The notes beneath the pieces were generated by a model that did no database searches, was not told the DNA's origin, and saw only the letters and a list, made by a program, of their open reading frames with translations. From the NCBI GenBank assembly GCA_944320975.1, contig CALUJM010000018.1:1-42001 (forward strand): 42,001 nt of DNA, in the 5' to 3' direction. Position 1 is the stretch's first letter, and every line of letters starts with the position of its first letter. The stretch is from an uncultured Atopobiaceae bacterium. Lineage in GTDB: Bacteria > Actinomycetota > Coriobacteriia > Coriobacteriales > Atopobiaceae. Made by a program: the position numbers and the translations under genes. Below, piece after piece: positions 31,593 to 39,532 of this stretch.

Positions 31593-31733
31593 AGGGTATG
31601 TACACCGCCCCTCGAGGGTATGTACACCCGCCGGTTTTGGGTTGGTTGCAAACGCGCAGGTAGATGAGCTGCCGAGAAGAATGCGCCGGCCGGAGGGGTG
31701 CACATACCCTCAGAGGCGGGTGTACATACCCTT
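31593..31733. repeat. Four GAGGGTATGTACACC repeats, two inverted pairs
   Basis: Copies at 31593-31610 and 31615-31633 are direct; copies at 31696-31712 and 31716-31733 are inverted. Within each pair the period is about 21-22 nt, and 62 nt separate the pairs. Each unit contains a palindromic TGTACA (TGCACA in the third). The array fills most of the 329-nt gap between the deacetylase stop and the nadA start, which otherwise holds the nadA promoter. It can fold into a long hairpin, or might bind a dimeric regulator four times. Confidence 0.8.
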
Positions 31734-31786
31734 CACGCCGGGAACGCCGGGCAGGCCGAGCCAGCCGCCGGCGCCCCCCGCGGCCG

Positions 31787-32746
31787 CTAGTTGTTCACGC
31801 CGTGGTGGCAGACGAAGGCCTCGCGCGTGATGGGCTCGAACTTGTAGCCGCGCTCCTGGTAGTACTCGATGATCCGCGGCAGCGCGTCGGGCGTGGTGTC
31901 CTTGGTGTTCGAGTCGTGGAAGAGCAGCATCACGTTGGTGTAGCCCTCCACGCACGACCCGGAGACCAGCGTCTCCACGTCGACGTTGGTGCCCGACGCG
32001 TCCCCGGAGCTCACGTTCCAGTCGTAGAACTGGTAGCCGCGCGCCTGGACGTCGTCCACGAGAGCGCTCATGATCCCGGGGCAGTAGTTGGCGGAGATCG
32101 TGTTGGACGCCCCGCCCGGGAAGCGCGTGAGGTACGGCACGAAGCCGATCTGCTCCTTCACCATGTTGCCCACGGCCTCGAGATCCGAGAAGAACGCCTC
32201 CTCGGAGACGTAGATCTCGTCGTAGTTGTGCGTCATGGAGTGCAGGCCGATGCTGTTGCCCGCCTCATAGGCGTCCTTGATGTAGTGGGCCTTGTCGGGC
32301 TCGTGCCCGGTGACGAAGAACGTGGCGTTGATGCCGTAGCGCTGGAGCACCTCGAGCACGCGCGGCGTGTTGTCGGACGGGCCGTCGTCGAAGGTCAGGT
32401 AGACGGTCTTCTCGCCCGTGCCGTCGAGCTTCCAGTCCGTCTGCTTCTCCGGGTCCAGAGACAGGTCGGCGGCGCGCGCGTCGTTCTCGGCGGCGTCGGG
32501 CTCGGGCTCCGGCTCGGCGGGCGCGTCGGCGTCCGTGAGGACCTCGACCCAGCCCCCGTCGTCGCCGTCGGCGGCCGAAGCGGGAGCGGTCGCGGCCGAG
32601 GAGACCAGCGTCACGAGCGCGGTGACGCCTCCCACCAGCGCCACGCACAGCACCGCCGCCACCACGAGCAGCCCGCGCGCCTGCCGCTGCTGGGCGCGCG
32701 CGCTCGGCCTTCTTCCGCTGCTTCCCCGGGCCATCGTCCACCCCAC
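31787..32746 (-). CDS. Polysaccharide deacetylase (CE4), membrane-anchored
   Basis: A 319-residue NodB-homology deacetylase, most likely acting on peptidoglycan or another wall polysaccharide outside the cell. An N-terminal signal-anchor (ARGLLVVAAVLCVALVGGVTALVTLV, residues 23-48) is followed by an acidic linker (PAEPEPEPDAAEND). The catalytic domain has motif 1 TFDDGPSDNT (118-127, catalytic Asp and metal Asp), motif 2 GLHSMTHNYD (His169 and His173, metal ligands), motif 3 TRFPGGASN and motif 5 VMLLFHDS. A GTG at 32746 starts the frame; the ATG at 32734 is an alternative, and neither has a strong ribosome site. Confidence 0.92.
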   Translation of the reverse strand: MGWTMARGSSGRRPSARAQQRQARGLLVVAAVLCVALVGGVTALVTLVSSAATAPASAADGDDGGWVEVLTDADAPAEPEPEPDAAENDARAADLSLDPEKQTDWKLDGTGEKTVYLTFDDGPSDNTPRVLEVLQRYGINATFFVTGHEPDKAHYIKDAYEAGNSIGLHSMTHNYDEIYVSEEAFFSDLEAVGNMVKEQIGFVPYLTRFPGGASNTISANYCPGIMSALVDDVQARGYQFYDWNVSSGDASGTNVDVETLVSGSCVEGYTNVMLLFHDSNTKDTTPDALPRIIEYYQERGYKFEPITREAFVCHHGVNN

Positions 32747-32821
32747 GTTTCCGTTGTGTTACTGATTGCGAGGGGCCATTGTACGGCACCCCGCGTGACA
32801 AGGGCTTAATCCGTAGTTGAC

Positions 32822-32862
32822 GATAAAGAAAGACGGCGGCCGAGAAGGACCTCGCGCCGCCG
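32822..32862 (-). terminator. Terminator of the cell-wall hydrolase gene
   Basis: CGGCGGCCGAG pairs with CTCGCGCCGCCG (one bulge) around AAGGAC. On the minus strand it is followed by TCTTTCTTTAT. It lies about 32 nt past the stop codon of the gene at 32894-34210. The loop region is a copy of the recurrent CGAGAAGGAC motif. Confidence 0.75.
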
Positions 32863-32893
32863 CCCGAACCTCACCTGCGAGACCAGGGACCCG

Positions 32894-34210
32894 CTACGAC
32901 AGCGCGATGCCCCCGAGCCAGCCGCAGCGCACCGTGGCGGTGACGCTGTACATGCTCACCCAGCTGGAGAGCGAGTCGCTGCGGACCACGCCGCTCCTGT
33001 TGTGGCGCACCGTGCCGTTGCCCACGTAGATGCCCACATGGCCGTAGATGACGGCGGCGGCGCTGTACGGCGCGGTGTTGACGGCGATGATCATGCCGGG
33101 CTTGATCTGCGAGGTGGAGTAGCCGCACCAGGCGTAGTACATGTCGTCCGCGTTGCCGTAGAACGAGCCGATGCCGGCGTTGCGGAAGACGTTGGAGACC
33201 CATGCGGCGCACAGGCCGGAGCCCGGCGACGGCGTGGAGTAGGTGGCGTTGACCACGGCGGAGGCGGGGCCGGAGCCCACGACCTCGGTGCTGCCGCCAC
33301 CGCCGGAGCTGGTGCCCCCGCCGGAGCCGGAGCCCGAGCCGCCGCCCTGCGAGGCGAGCTCCTGCTGGCGGCGCGCCTCCTCGGCGGCCTGCTGCGCGGC
33401 GAGCAGCTCGGCGTCGCGCTGGGCCATGAGCTCCTTGACCTCGTCGGAGAGGTTGGCGACGAGCGCCTCGGACTCGGCCTGCTTGGCGCGGACGGCCTCG
33501 AGCTCGGAGACCTGCTGCGACTCGAGGTCCTCGAGGTCGGCGCGCTGGCTCTCCAGCGAGACCTTCTCGGCCTCGAGGTTGGACTTGTCCTGCTCGAGCT
33601 GGGCCTTGTCCTGCTCGAGCTGGGCCTTGTCCTGCTCGAGCTCCGCCTTGAGGGTCTTGACGGTCTCGATCATATCGCGGTCGGACTCGGTGACCTTGTC
33701 GAGGTAGTAGATGTTGCTGGTGAGCTCCTCGAAGGAGGCCGAGGACAGCAGCAGGTCGAGCGTGGAGGTGGGGCCCGCCTTGTACGACGAGCTCATGCGC
33801 TCGCCGAGGGCCTCCTGGCGCTCCTCGATCTGGGCCTGCTTGTCATCGATGTCGTCCTGCTTGTCCTGGATCTCCGACTCCTTGTCGTCGATCTGGGACT
33901 GCTTCTCGTCGATCTCGGCCTGCTTGTCGCTGACCTGGGCGGTGAGCTCGCCCACCTGCTGCTGGGTCTGGGAGAGCTGGCCGGCCGCCTCGGCGACCTC
34001 GGCGCCCAGGGCCTCGAGCTCCGCCTGGGCCTGGTCGTAGCTCATCTGGGCGGCGTCGAGCTGCTCCTGCGTGCTGGGCTCGGCGCCCGCGGTCGAGGGC
34101 AGCAGCGCGGCGACGGCGCCCGCGCCGATGAGCAGCCTCAGAGCGTCGCGGCGGGTGACGCCGCGCGGCGAGATGCCGGCCTCGCTCAGAGAGACGTGAT
34201 CACGTGGCAT
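32894..34210 (-). CDS. Coiled-coil peptidoglycan hydrolase, CHAP/NlpC-like, Tat-exported
   Basis: A 438-residue secreted protein shaped like PcsB/CwlO-type hydrolases, which are controlled at the division site by partner proteins. The N-terminus carries a twin-arginine signal, TRRDALRLLIGAGAVAALL (residues 19-37), then AGA. Residues about 45-300 form a long coiled coil with repeats (SDKQAEIDEKQSQIDDKESE; LEQDKAQ three times). A Gly/Ser linker leads to the catalytic domain with Cys334 in GLCAAWVSNVFRNAG and His391 in YGHVGIYVGN, the Cys-His pair of CHAP and NlpC/P60 amidases. AAGGAGACCAC precedes the ATG. Tat export of this class is worth noting; most PcsB-like proteins use Sec. Confidence 0.88.
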   Translation of the reverse strand: MPRDHVSLSEAGISPRGVTRRDALRLLIGAGAVAALLPSTAGAEPSTQEQLDAAQMSYDQAQAELEALGAEVAEAAGQLSQTQQQVGELTAQVSDKQAEIDEKQSQIDDKESEIQDKQDDIDDKQAQIEERQEALGERMSSSYKAGPTSTLDLLLSSASFEELTSNIYYLDKVTESDRDMIETVKTLKAELEQDKAQLEQDKAQLEQDKSNLEAEKVSLESQRADLEDLESQQVSELEAVRAKQAESEALVANLSDEVKELMAQRDAELLAAQQAAEEARRQQELASQGGGSGSGSGGGTSSGGGGSTEVVGSGPASAVVNATYSTPSPGSGLCAAWVSNVFRNAGIGSFYGNADDMYYAWCGYSTSQIKPGMIIAVNTAPYSAAAVIYGHVGIYVGNGTVRHNRSGVVRSDSLSSWVSMYSVTATVRCGWLGGIALS

Positions 34211-34347
34211 GTGGTCTCCTTGGGTACGAATAGGGTGCAGAAGACGCGTCCCATTATTTTAGCGGCAATCCGCCGCGGCCACGATATGAACACGGGCCCA
34301 AATCCGGGGCCCCGGGGCGGGGGCGCGGCCGGCGCCCGCACGCGGCG

Positions 34348-35379
34348 CTACTTCTGCTCGATCTTCGCCACATTGCCCACCGTGATGGTGATGCGCCCCT
34401 CGGCGTCGGTCGAGAAGTCCAGGTAGCCCGGGCGCTCCGCCAGCTCGGAGGGGAAGGTGATCTCCACCCCGGTGTCCGTGCGGATGCGATGGCTGCGCGT
34501 GAGCCGGTTGGCAACGCCGCGCCGCACCGGCGCCTCCTCGGGCAGCGACGCCTCGCGCACGCGCTCCTCGAAGCGCTCCGCCACGTCCGGGCGCTCGGCG
34601 AAGACCGTGCGGCCCACCTCCGCGGGCGAGAAGGACTCCTCCACGTCGGCCGCGCGGGCGACGCAGGCCTTCGCGCGGCCCACCTCAACCGCCGGCTCCA
34701 GGCCGAACTCCTCCGCCACGTCGCGCACGATGACGCTGACCTCGTCAATCACCTCGTGGCTGGAGGCCTCGCTCGAGCACTGCAGGAAGCGCTCCGGGAT
34801 CACCATGACCGAGGTCCCGCCCACGCTGCGCTCCTTGTCGTGGAAGTCGATCGCGCCGGTCGCGGCGTCCACCAGCACGTAGCTCGCCACCTTCTGCGAG
34901 GGGTTGGGCAGCGTGGCGTCCACGCGCGCGATGCCGTTGGCATCGCCCTCGACCTCGTGGACGAAGGCCTGGCGGCGGGGCAGCAGCTCGATTGCAAAGA
35001 AGCGCTTGCCCGCTTCGCCCTCGAACTCCACGTCGTCGCCGGACGCGGCGTCGGTGTCGGAGAAATCCGCGATGAGGAGATCGCACTGCTCGAGGTCCTC
35101 CGCACGGCGCAGCTCCTCCCAGAACCACTGCGCGATCTCGACCGAGAACTCCACGAACTCGCGCTCCCCCGCCAGGTAGCGCTGCAGCTCGGCGGCAAAG
35201 CCGGAGTCCGCGGCAAACTCGCCGTGGCGGCTCTCCGCGTTGGACGAAATCTTGCGCAGGTGGCGCTGGACGAAGGACTTGGTGGAGCGCACGTCGAGGT
35301 CGAGCGGGCGCTCCGAGAAGTACGTGGAGCCCGCGTCGAAGTCGAAGACGTGCAGGATCGCTCGGTCTACTTTGAGCAT
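34348..35379 (-). CDS. ndpA: Nucleoid-associated protein, NdpA/YejK family
   Basis: A 343-residue protein of the 37-kDa nucleoid-associated family. The N-terminus has KVDRAILHVFDFDAGSTYFSERPLDLD, then RSTKSFVQRHLRKISSNAESRHGEF. The central part has CDLLIADFSDT, KRFFAIELLPRRQAFVHEVEG and NPSQKVASYVLVDAATGAIDFHDKE. The C-terminal domain has SFSPAEVGRTVFAERPDVAERFEERV and VEITFPSELAERPGYLDFSTDAEGRITITVGNVAKIE. These follow the family order. Such proteins coat the nucleoid; their exact role is unclear. Start at 35379 after GAAGGGAACAC. It lies 100 nt downstream of the hydrogenase gene. Confidence 0.88.
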   Translation of the reverse strand: MLKVDRAILHVFDFDAGSTYFSERPLDLDVRSTKSFVQRHLRKISSNAESRHGEFAADSGFAAELQRYLAGEREFVEFSVEIAQWFWEELRRAEDLEQCDLLIADFSDTDAASGDDVEFEGEAGKRFFAIELLPRRQAFVHEVEGDANGIARVDATLPNPSQKVASYVLVDAATGAIDFHDKERSVGGTSVMVIPERFLQCSSEASSHEVIDEVSVIVRDVAEEFGLEPAVEVGRAKACVARAADVEESFSPAEVGRTVFAERPDVAERFEERVREASLPEEAPVRRGVANRLTRSHRIRTDTGVEITFPSELAERPGYLDFSTDAEGRITITVGNVAKIEQK

Positions 35380-35403
35380 GTGTTCCCTTCTCACTTGATG
35401 GAA

Positions 35404-35435
35404 GTGGGACAGGCGCTCGCAGGCGCCTGCCCCAC
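35404..35435. repeat. GGGACAGG hairpin G
   Basis: GTGGGACAGGCGC pairs with GCGCCTGCCCCAC (one mismatch) around TCGCAG. It shares GGGACAGG with the dispersed palindromes and lies 18 nt from palindrome F, making a compound element between the hydrogenase and ndpA genes. Confidence 0.65.
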
Positions 35436-35453
35436 CGGTGACTCAAAACAACT

Positions 35454-35477
35454 CAAAAAGGGGACAGTCCCCTTTTG
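35454..35477 (-). terminator. GGGACAG palindrome F, serving as hydrogenase terminator
   Basis: AAAAGGGGA-CAG-TCCCCTTTT. On the minus strand it begins about 3 nt after the hydrogenase stop codon and ends in TTTTTGAG, so it fits an intrinsic terminator as well as the GGGGACAG repeat family. Confidence 0.8.
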
Positions 35478-35479
35478 GA

Positions 35480-37042
35480 TCACTTGCCGTCCTCGGGGCG
35501 CTCGAGCGAGGGGATGAGGTCGCGGAACTCGTTCTCGTCGGCGTTTCTGTGCGGGGACTTCTTGGCATAGCGCTTGACGGCCGCGGCGGTCTTGTTGATC
35601 GACTGCAGCGTGCCGGCGCCGGCGACACAGCCGCCCGGGCAGGCCATGCCCTCGAGCAGGTAGCCCGGGTACTTGCCCTTGACGGCGTCCTTCATCATCT
35701 TGCGGCAGTTCTCGAGGCCCTCGGCGTTGACGACGTTGACCTCGCGCTCCGGGTGCAGGTTCTTGATGACGTTGACCACGGCGTTGGCGACGCCGCCCGC
35801 GACCGCGAACCCGCGGCCGTCGGCGGATGCCACGCCGAAGTCGGAAGCGCCCTCGCCCTCGAGCTTGGTGTACTCGTCGATGCCGGCACCCTGCATCATG
35901 CCCGCCATCTCCTCGAAGGTGAGGACGAAGTCGACCTCGGAGCGGACGGACTTGCGCATGGCCTCGAGCTTCTTGGCCGAGCACGGCCCCACGAAGACGA
36001 TCTTGGCGTTGGGGTGCTGCTGGCGCAGCATGCGCGCGGTGAGCGTCATGGGCGTGAGCGCCATCGAGATGCACTCGGCGTGCTCCGGGAACTCCGTCTT
36101 GGCCATGACCGACCACGCCGGGCAGCACGAGGTGCCCATGAACGGGATCTTCTCCGGGACCTCCTCGAGGAAGTCCTCGGCCTCCTGGACGGTGCAGAGG
36201 TCGGCGCCGATGGCGACCTCCTCCATGCCGGAGAAGCCGAGCATCGTGAAGGCCTGGCGCAGCTTGTCGACGTTGCCCTTGCCGCCGAACTGGCCCACGA
36301 ACGCCGGCGCGACCTCGGCGATGACCTCGTCGCCGCGGTTGATGGCCTGGATGACCTGGAAGATCTGGCTCTTGTCGGCGATGGCGCCGAAGGGGCAGTT
36401 GATCAGGCACTGGCCGCAGGAGACGCACTTCTCGTAGTTGATCTGGGCGCGGCCGTACTCGTCCGAGCCGATGGCGTGCATGCCGCAGGCGTCGGCGCAG
36501 GGGCGGACGTGGTGCTGGATGGCGTGGTAGGGGCAGGCGTTGAAGCACATGCCACAGTGCACGCACTTCTCCTGGTCGATGAAGGCCTTCTTGTCCTTGA
36601 AGGTGATGGCGCCCTTGGGGCAGATCTCGCGGCACGGGTGGGCCAGGCAGCCCTGGCAGGCGTTGGCCACGCGGTAGACGTTGTCCTCGCACGCGTTGCA
36701 CGCGAACTTGATGACGTTGACCAGCGGCGGCTCGTAGTAGGTCTCGGGCACGGCGGCGTCGGCGAGGCCGTCGGTGAGGCTCTCGCGCTTGTCGACGCCC
36801 TGGAGCGGCAGGCCCATGGCCAGGCGGATGCGCTGCTCGACGATGGCACGCTCCAGGAAGACCGACTCGCGGTAGGTGGCGACGTCGCCGGGGATGATCT
36901 CGTAGGGCAGGTCGCGGATCTTGCGACGGGTGGTCTTCTCGTCGTCTTCCTTCATGTCGTAGGCGATCTTGGCCACGTTGGAGAACACGTTGCGGCGAAT
37001 CTCGGTCAGGTTGGTGTACACGCCACGCATGGTATCGGCCAT
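35480..37042 (-). CDS. [FeFe]-hydrogenase, group B-like, monomeric
   Basis: A 520-residue iron-iron hydrogenase, cytoplasmic (no signal). Ferredoxin-like cluster sites occupy residues about 129-220: CQGCLAHPCREICP, CVHCGMCFNACP, CADACGM and CVSCGQCLINCP. The H-cluster motifs are TSCCPAW (304-310), GPCSAKKLE (352-360) and EGMACPGGCVAG (464-475). The TSCCPAW and GPCSAKK versions belong to group B enzymes rather than the TSCCPxW/MPCxxK of group A. The N-terminal 110 residues contain Cys (FACNACED) but no [2Fe-2S] domain. ATG at 37042 after AGGAGAGGGG. Whether it makes or senses H2 is unknown. No maturases (HydEFG) or partner subunits are in this window. Confidence 0.9.
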   Translation of the reverse strand: MADTMRGVYTNLTEIRRNVFSNVAKIAYDMKEDDEKTTRRKIRDLPYEIIPGDVATYRESVFLERAIVEQRIRLAMGLPLQGVDKRESLTDGLADAAVPETYYEPPLVNVIKFACNACEDNVYRVANACQGCLAHPCREICPKGAITFKDKKAFIDQEKCVHCGMCFNACPYHAIQHHVRPCADACGMHAIGSDEYGRAQINYEKCVSCGQCLINCPFGAIADKSQIFQVIQAINRGDEVIAEVAPAFVGQFGGKGNVDKLRQAFTMLGFSGMEEVAIGADLCTVQEAEDFLEEVPEKIPFMGTSCCPAWSVMAKTEFPEHAECISMALTPMTLTARMLRQQHPNAKIVFVGPCSAKKLEAMRKSVRSEVDFVLTFEEMAGMMQGAGIDEYTKLEGEGASDFGVASADGRGFAVAGGVANAVVNVIKNLHPEREVNVVNAEGLENCRKMMKDAVKGKYPGYLLEGMACPGGCVAGAGTLQSINKTAAAVKRYAKKSPHRNADENEFRDLIPSLERPEDGK

Positions 37043-37495
37043 CGTTGCCCCTCTCCTGGCTGCGGTCGGGTTCTCGGGCGCCTCCCCCTCGAGGCGCACC
37101 TCCTAAGTAGTATCGCACAGCTGGGACGGAAGGCGCGCGATTGTCTCGGCGCCGAGCGCGCCCCCGGCGGCAGACGGCGCGGGGTCAGAAGGTTGTGCCC
37201 GATGCCCCCGCTCCGGCGTGAAGCGCCCGAGCACGCTCTACTGACGAGGCTCGTTGACCTCGCCAAGACGGTACTAGGCTTCATCCGGGAGGTGCGTAGG
37301 AGGTCCGACGAAAGTGAGGGCCGCTGACGCGAGAGCGTAAGCGGCCCGACAAAAAGTAGCGGCACTGCCGGTAACGTACAATTTCTTGCGCACTTTGACA
37401 GCGGAATAGCTCCGAGCTAATGACGTAGGAGGCCGGTTGGTCCGAAAGGGCGAATAAATGCGCAGGTAGAAGGTATCGTTTCTTTTGACCTCCTT
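37043..37495. other. 453-nt gap: hydrogenase leader and probable element boundary
   Basis: The 37043-37110 part is the leader of the hydrogenase gene and has a 7-bp hairpin (GCGCCTC with GAGGCGC, 37078-37097). At 37318-37347 GGGCCGCT pairs with AGCGGCCC; on the minus strand it is followed by TCACTTT and could end the integrase transcript. From about 37350 the DNA is more AT-rich. This is where the left attachment site of the integrative element should lie, but no tRNA gene and no visible direct repeat mark it. I see no gene here. Confidence 0.45.
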
Positions 37496-38896
37496 TCAGC
37501 GGATTGCCGCCTGGTACGAATCCGGTACGAATCGTTCTTGGGGTTGCTCTGAGGTACTTTCAGGGGCGTTTTCCACGCGCTCACGAGGTGAGCTTACGAG
37601 GGTGAGTCGGCGCCCGCCGTTGATGACGCGGGGCTCGACTTGGACGATCGGAGTGACGGCGGGGGCGGCCTCAACGGGTTCGGAGAAGAGGTCGCTCACG
37701 ACGTCTGCCGCCGCACGCTTGGCCTCCATGTTCACGTGGGTGTAGATCTCCATCGTGATCTCGCTCGAGGCGTGGCCGGCCAGCTCCTGCATCACCTTGG
37801 GGTGCACGCCCCTCAAGGCGAGAGTGGAGAGGTAGGAGTGGCGAAGCTCGTGGAACGCCCAGCCATTGAGGCCGAGCGTCTCGCGGTCGCGCAGCCACCA
37901 TGCCTCGAGCACGTTTGGGCTGAGCCTGCCCATGGTCGTGCTGAGAACGACCGGGGTGCTCTCGCTCTGTTCCAGGCGTTTTCCGGGCTTCTCGCCGTTC
38001 TTCTTCGCCAGCCTCTCCTGCTCCGCCGCGTACTCGTCAATGCGGGCCTTCTGCGCCTCCTTGTGCATGACGAGGGCGTCTCGGACGGAGTCGGGCATGG
38101 GGAGGCGCCGCACTCCGGCCTTCGTCTTGGGGTCCTTGAGGTTCCCGAAGCAGTCGTAGGACTTGCGGATCGATATGACCTGGCTCTCGAGGTCGACGTC
38201 GCGCCACGAGAGGCCGCAGACCTCCCCGCGACGCATCCCGGTGCTGACCGCGAGGAAGTACGCGATGTCGGCCTCCCGGGTGAAGTCGAGCTGCGCTATG
38301 AACTCCCGGATGGCCTCCGGCTTGAGGGCGCGGCGGGGCTGGGTGTCCCTGCGCGGCGTGTCCATCTCGGTGCAGGGGTTCTTGGCGACGACACCGTCCT
38401 TCACGAGGTCGTCGAACAGCAGCTTGAGCGTCTTGTGGATCTGGTTGAGATAGGTGCCGCTGGCGGGCTTGCCGGAGAGGGTGTCGCCGGAGCGCATGGC
38501 GGCGTACATCTTCTCGAGCGTCTCTCGCGTGACCTTCGAGGCGTCGGCGTAGCCGATGTGACGGTTGATTGCCTTGAAGAATCGCTCGTAGGTCACGTTG
38601 GTGTTCTCGGTGAACTCGCCGGACGCACGGCGCCTCGTCATGAAGTCCTCCGCGCACTCCTTGATGGTCGTGCCCGACCTCTTGTGCACCTCGTCGTTCT
38701 CGATCTCCTTGATGAACTCGCGAAGGGCCTTCTTCGCCTCGGTGTAGGTGCCGTTGAAGCGCCTCGTGCGGGTCTTGTACTTGCCCGTGCGGGGGTCGAG
38801 CCCCACGGGGACTCGCAGCTGCCACTTGCGGCACTTGCTCTTGGGCTTGTCCTTCTCGAGCTGGACTATGGTGCCCTCGCCCGTGACCTTTGCCAT
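37496..38896 (-). CDS. int: Phage-type tyrosine integrase
   Basis: A 466-residue site-specific recombinase. The N-terminal AP2-like DNA-binding part (KCRKWQLRVPVGLDPRTGKYKTRTRRFNGTYTEAKKALREF, about residues 17-56) is followed by a SAM-like core-binding domain (about 75-170) with NVTYERFFKAINRHIGYADASKVTRETLEKMYAAM. The catalytic domain holds the Arg in STGMRRGEVCGLSWRDVDL, then HELRHSYLSTLALRGVHPKVMQELAGHASSEITMEIYTHV with HxxR, the second His and the nucleophile Tyr. The C-terminal 70 residues are variable. ATG at 38896, 3 nt after the stop of the small gene upstream. Integrase of the element that fills the rest of the window. Confidence 0.93.
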   Translation of the reverse strand: MAKVTGEGTIVQLEKDKPKSKCRKWQLRVPVGLDPRTGKYKTRTRRFNGTYTEAKKALREFIKEIENDEVHKRSGTTIKECAEDFMTRRRASGEFTENTNVTYERFFKAINRHIGYADASKVTRETLEKMYAAMRSGDTLSGKPASGTYLNQIHKTLKLLFDDLVKDGVVAKNPCTEMDTPRRDTQPRRALKPEAIREFIAQLDFTREADIAYFLAVSTGMRRGEVCGLSWRDVDLESQVISIRKSYDCFGNLKDPKTKAGVRRLPMPDSVRDALVMHKEAQKARIDEYAAEQERLAKKNGEKPGKRLEQSESTPVVLSTTMGRLSPNVLEAWWLRDRETLGLNGWAFHELRHSYLSTLALRGVHPKVMQELAGHASSEITMEIYTHVNMEAKRAAADVVSDLFSEPVEAAPAVTPIVQVEPRVINGGRRLTLVSSPRERVENAPESTSEQPQERFVPDSYQAAIR

Positions 38897-38898
38897 GG

Positions 38899-39096
38899 CT
38901 ACTCACCGTCCCCTACTGCAACGTAGGGCGGGCGGTAGTGCCACTCGAGGTCGGCTGCGAGCTCGCGCTGCCAGGGCTCGTCGAGGCGCAGGGCCTCGCC
39001 CGGGGCGGCGACGAGGGCGACGGCGGGGACCACGTTCCCGGAGCCGTCCGTGAGGGAGAAGGAGACGACGCTGAGGTTCTTCTCGGCCTTGGCCAT
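38899..39096 (-). CDS. Small hypothetical protein of the element
   Basis: A 65-residue protein: MAKAEKNLSVVSFSL, then GNVVPAVALVAAPGEALRLDEPW, then ADLEWHYRPPY. I do not recognise it. There are no membrane segments. AGGAGGTGAGCGCC before the ATG at 39096 is a strong ribosome site, so it is very likely translated. It starts 6 nt after the stop of the upstream regulator gene and ends 2 nt before the integrase start. The tight packing suggests it is made with integrase and might be an integrase co-factor or a small regulator, which is speculation. Confidence 0.6.
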   Translation of the reverse strand: MAKAEKNLSVVSFSLTDGSGNVVPAVALVAAPGEALRLDEPWQRELAADLEWHYRPPYVAVGDGE

Positions 39097-39101
39097 GGCG
39101 C

Positions 39102-39488
39102 TCACCTCCTGCCCTGGGAGCGGGCGGCGCGCTCGCCGAGCTCCACGTAGGAGAGGTAGCTGTCAACGAGGGCGCGGCCCTCGGGGCTGAGGGCGTCGTA
39201 GCGGGGCTGGATTCCCTCGGGCTCGGGCGCGTCGATGTCCTCGCGGCCGATGACGAGGTCGATGGAGCAGCCCAGCTTGTCCGCGATCTGCCACGCCGCC
39301 GGCAGCGGGATGCCGCAGTCGGCGCCGTCGCCGGCGCGCTCGTAGCGGGCGTAGGTGGAGCCGGGGATGCCGAGCGCCTCGGCGAACTCCTTCGCGGAGC
39401 GGTAGCCCGCCTCGCGGCGCAGCCGCTGGAGTGTTCTTTTGCCGCTGATGGCCTTGTAGGGGGTTTGGGCGGGTGCGAGTGATGACAT
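39102..39488 (-). CDS. Xre-like HTH regulator (paralogue 1)
   Basis: A 128-residue protein with a helix-turn-helix near the N-terminus (RTLQRLRREAGYRSAKEFAEALGIPGSTYARYERAGDG, residues 18-55), then PAAWQIADKLGCSIDLVIGREDI as in Xre/Cro regulators, and a C-terminal segment QPRYDALSPEGRALVDSYLSYVE. It is a paralogue of the next gene (39578-40264): both have GY....EFA....IP.STYARYE, AWQ.AD..G..ID and a C-terminal Y..L.PE.R.L.... pattern. Likely repressor of the element. The first 15 residues look unstructured. Start ATG 39488 lies 12 nt after AAGGGA. Confidence 0.85.
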   Translation of the reverse strand: MSSLAPAQTPYKAISGKRTLQRLRREAGYRSAKEFAEALGIPGSTYARYERAGDGADCGIPLPAAWQIADKLGCSIDLVIGREDIDAPEPEGIQPRYDALSPEGRALVDSYLSYVELGERAARSQGRR

Positions 39489-39532
39489 ATACTGTCACCG
39501 TCCCTTCTGGATTTGCCTCTGGACCGGACGCC

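Noticed and set aside
31451..31705. 84-codon minus-strand frame upstream of nadA
   Set aside because: It covers the nad promoter and the TGTACA repeats, has no ribosome site and no similarity to a protein family.
33580..33645. Tandem 21-bp repeats resembling a small repeat array
   Set aside because: They encode LEQDKAQ heptads of a coiled coil in an intact gene and have no spacers, so they are not a CRISPR array.
37100..37495. Possible structured RNA or tRNA attachment site beside the integrase
   Set aside because: Looked for tRNA, tmRNA, RNase P and SRP RNA signatures on both strands; no T-loop or conserved core was found, only an 8-bp hairpin.
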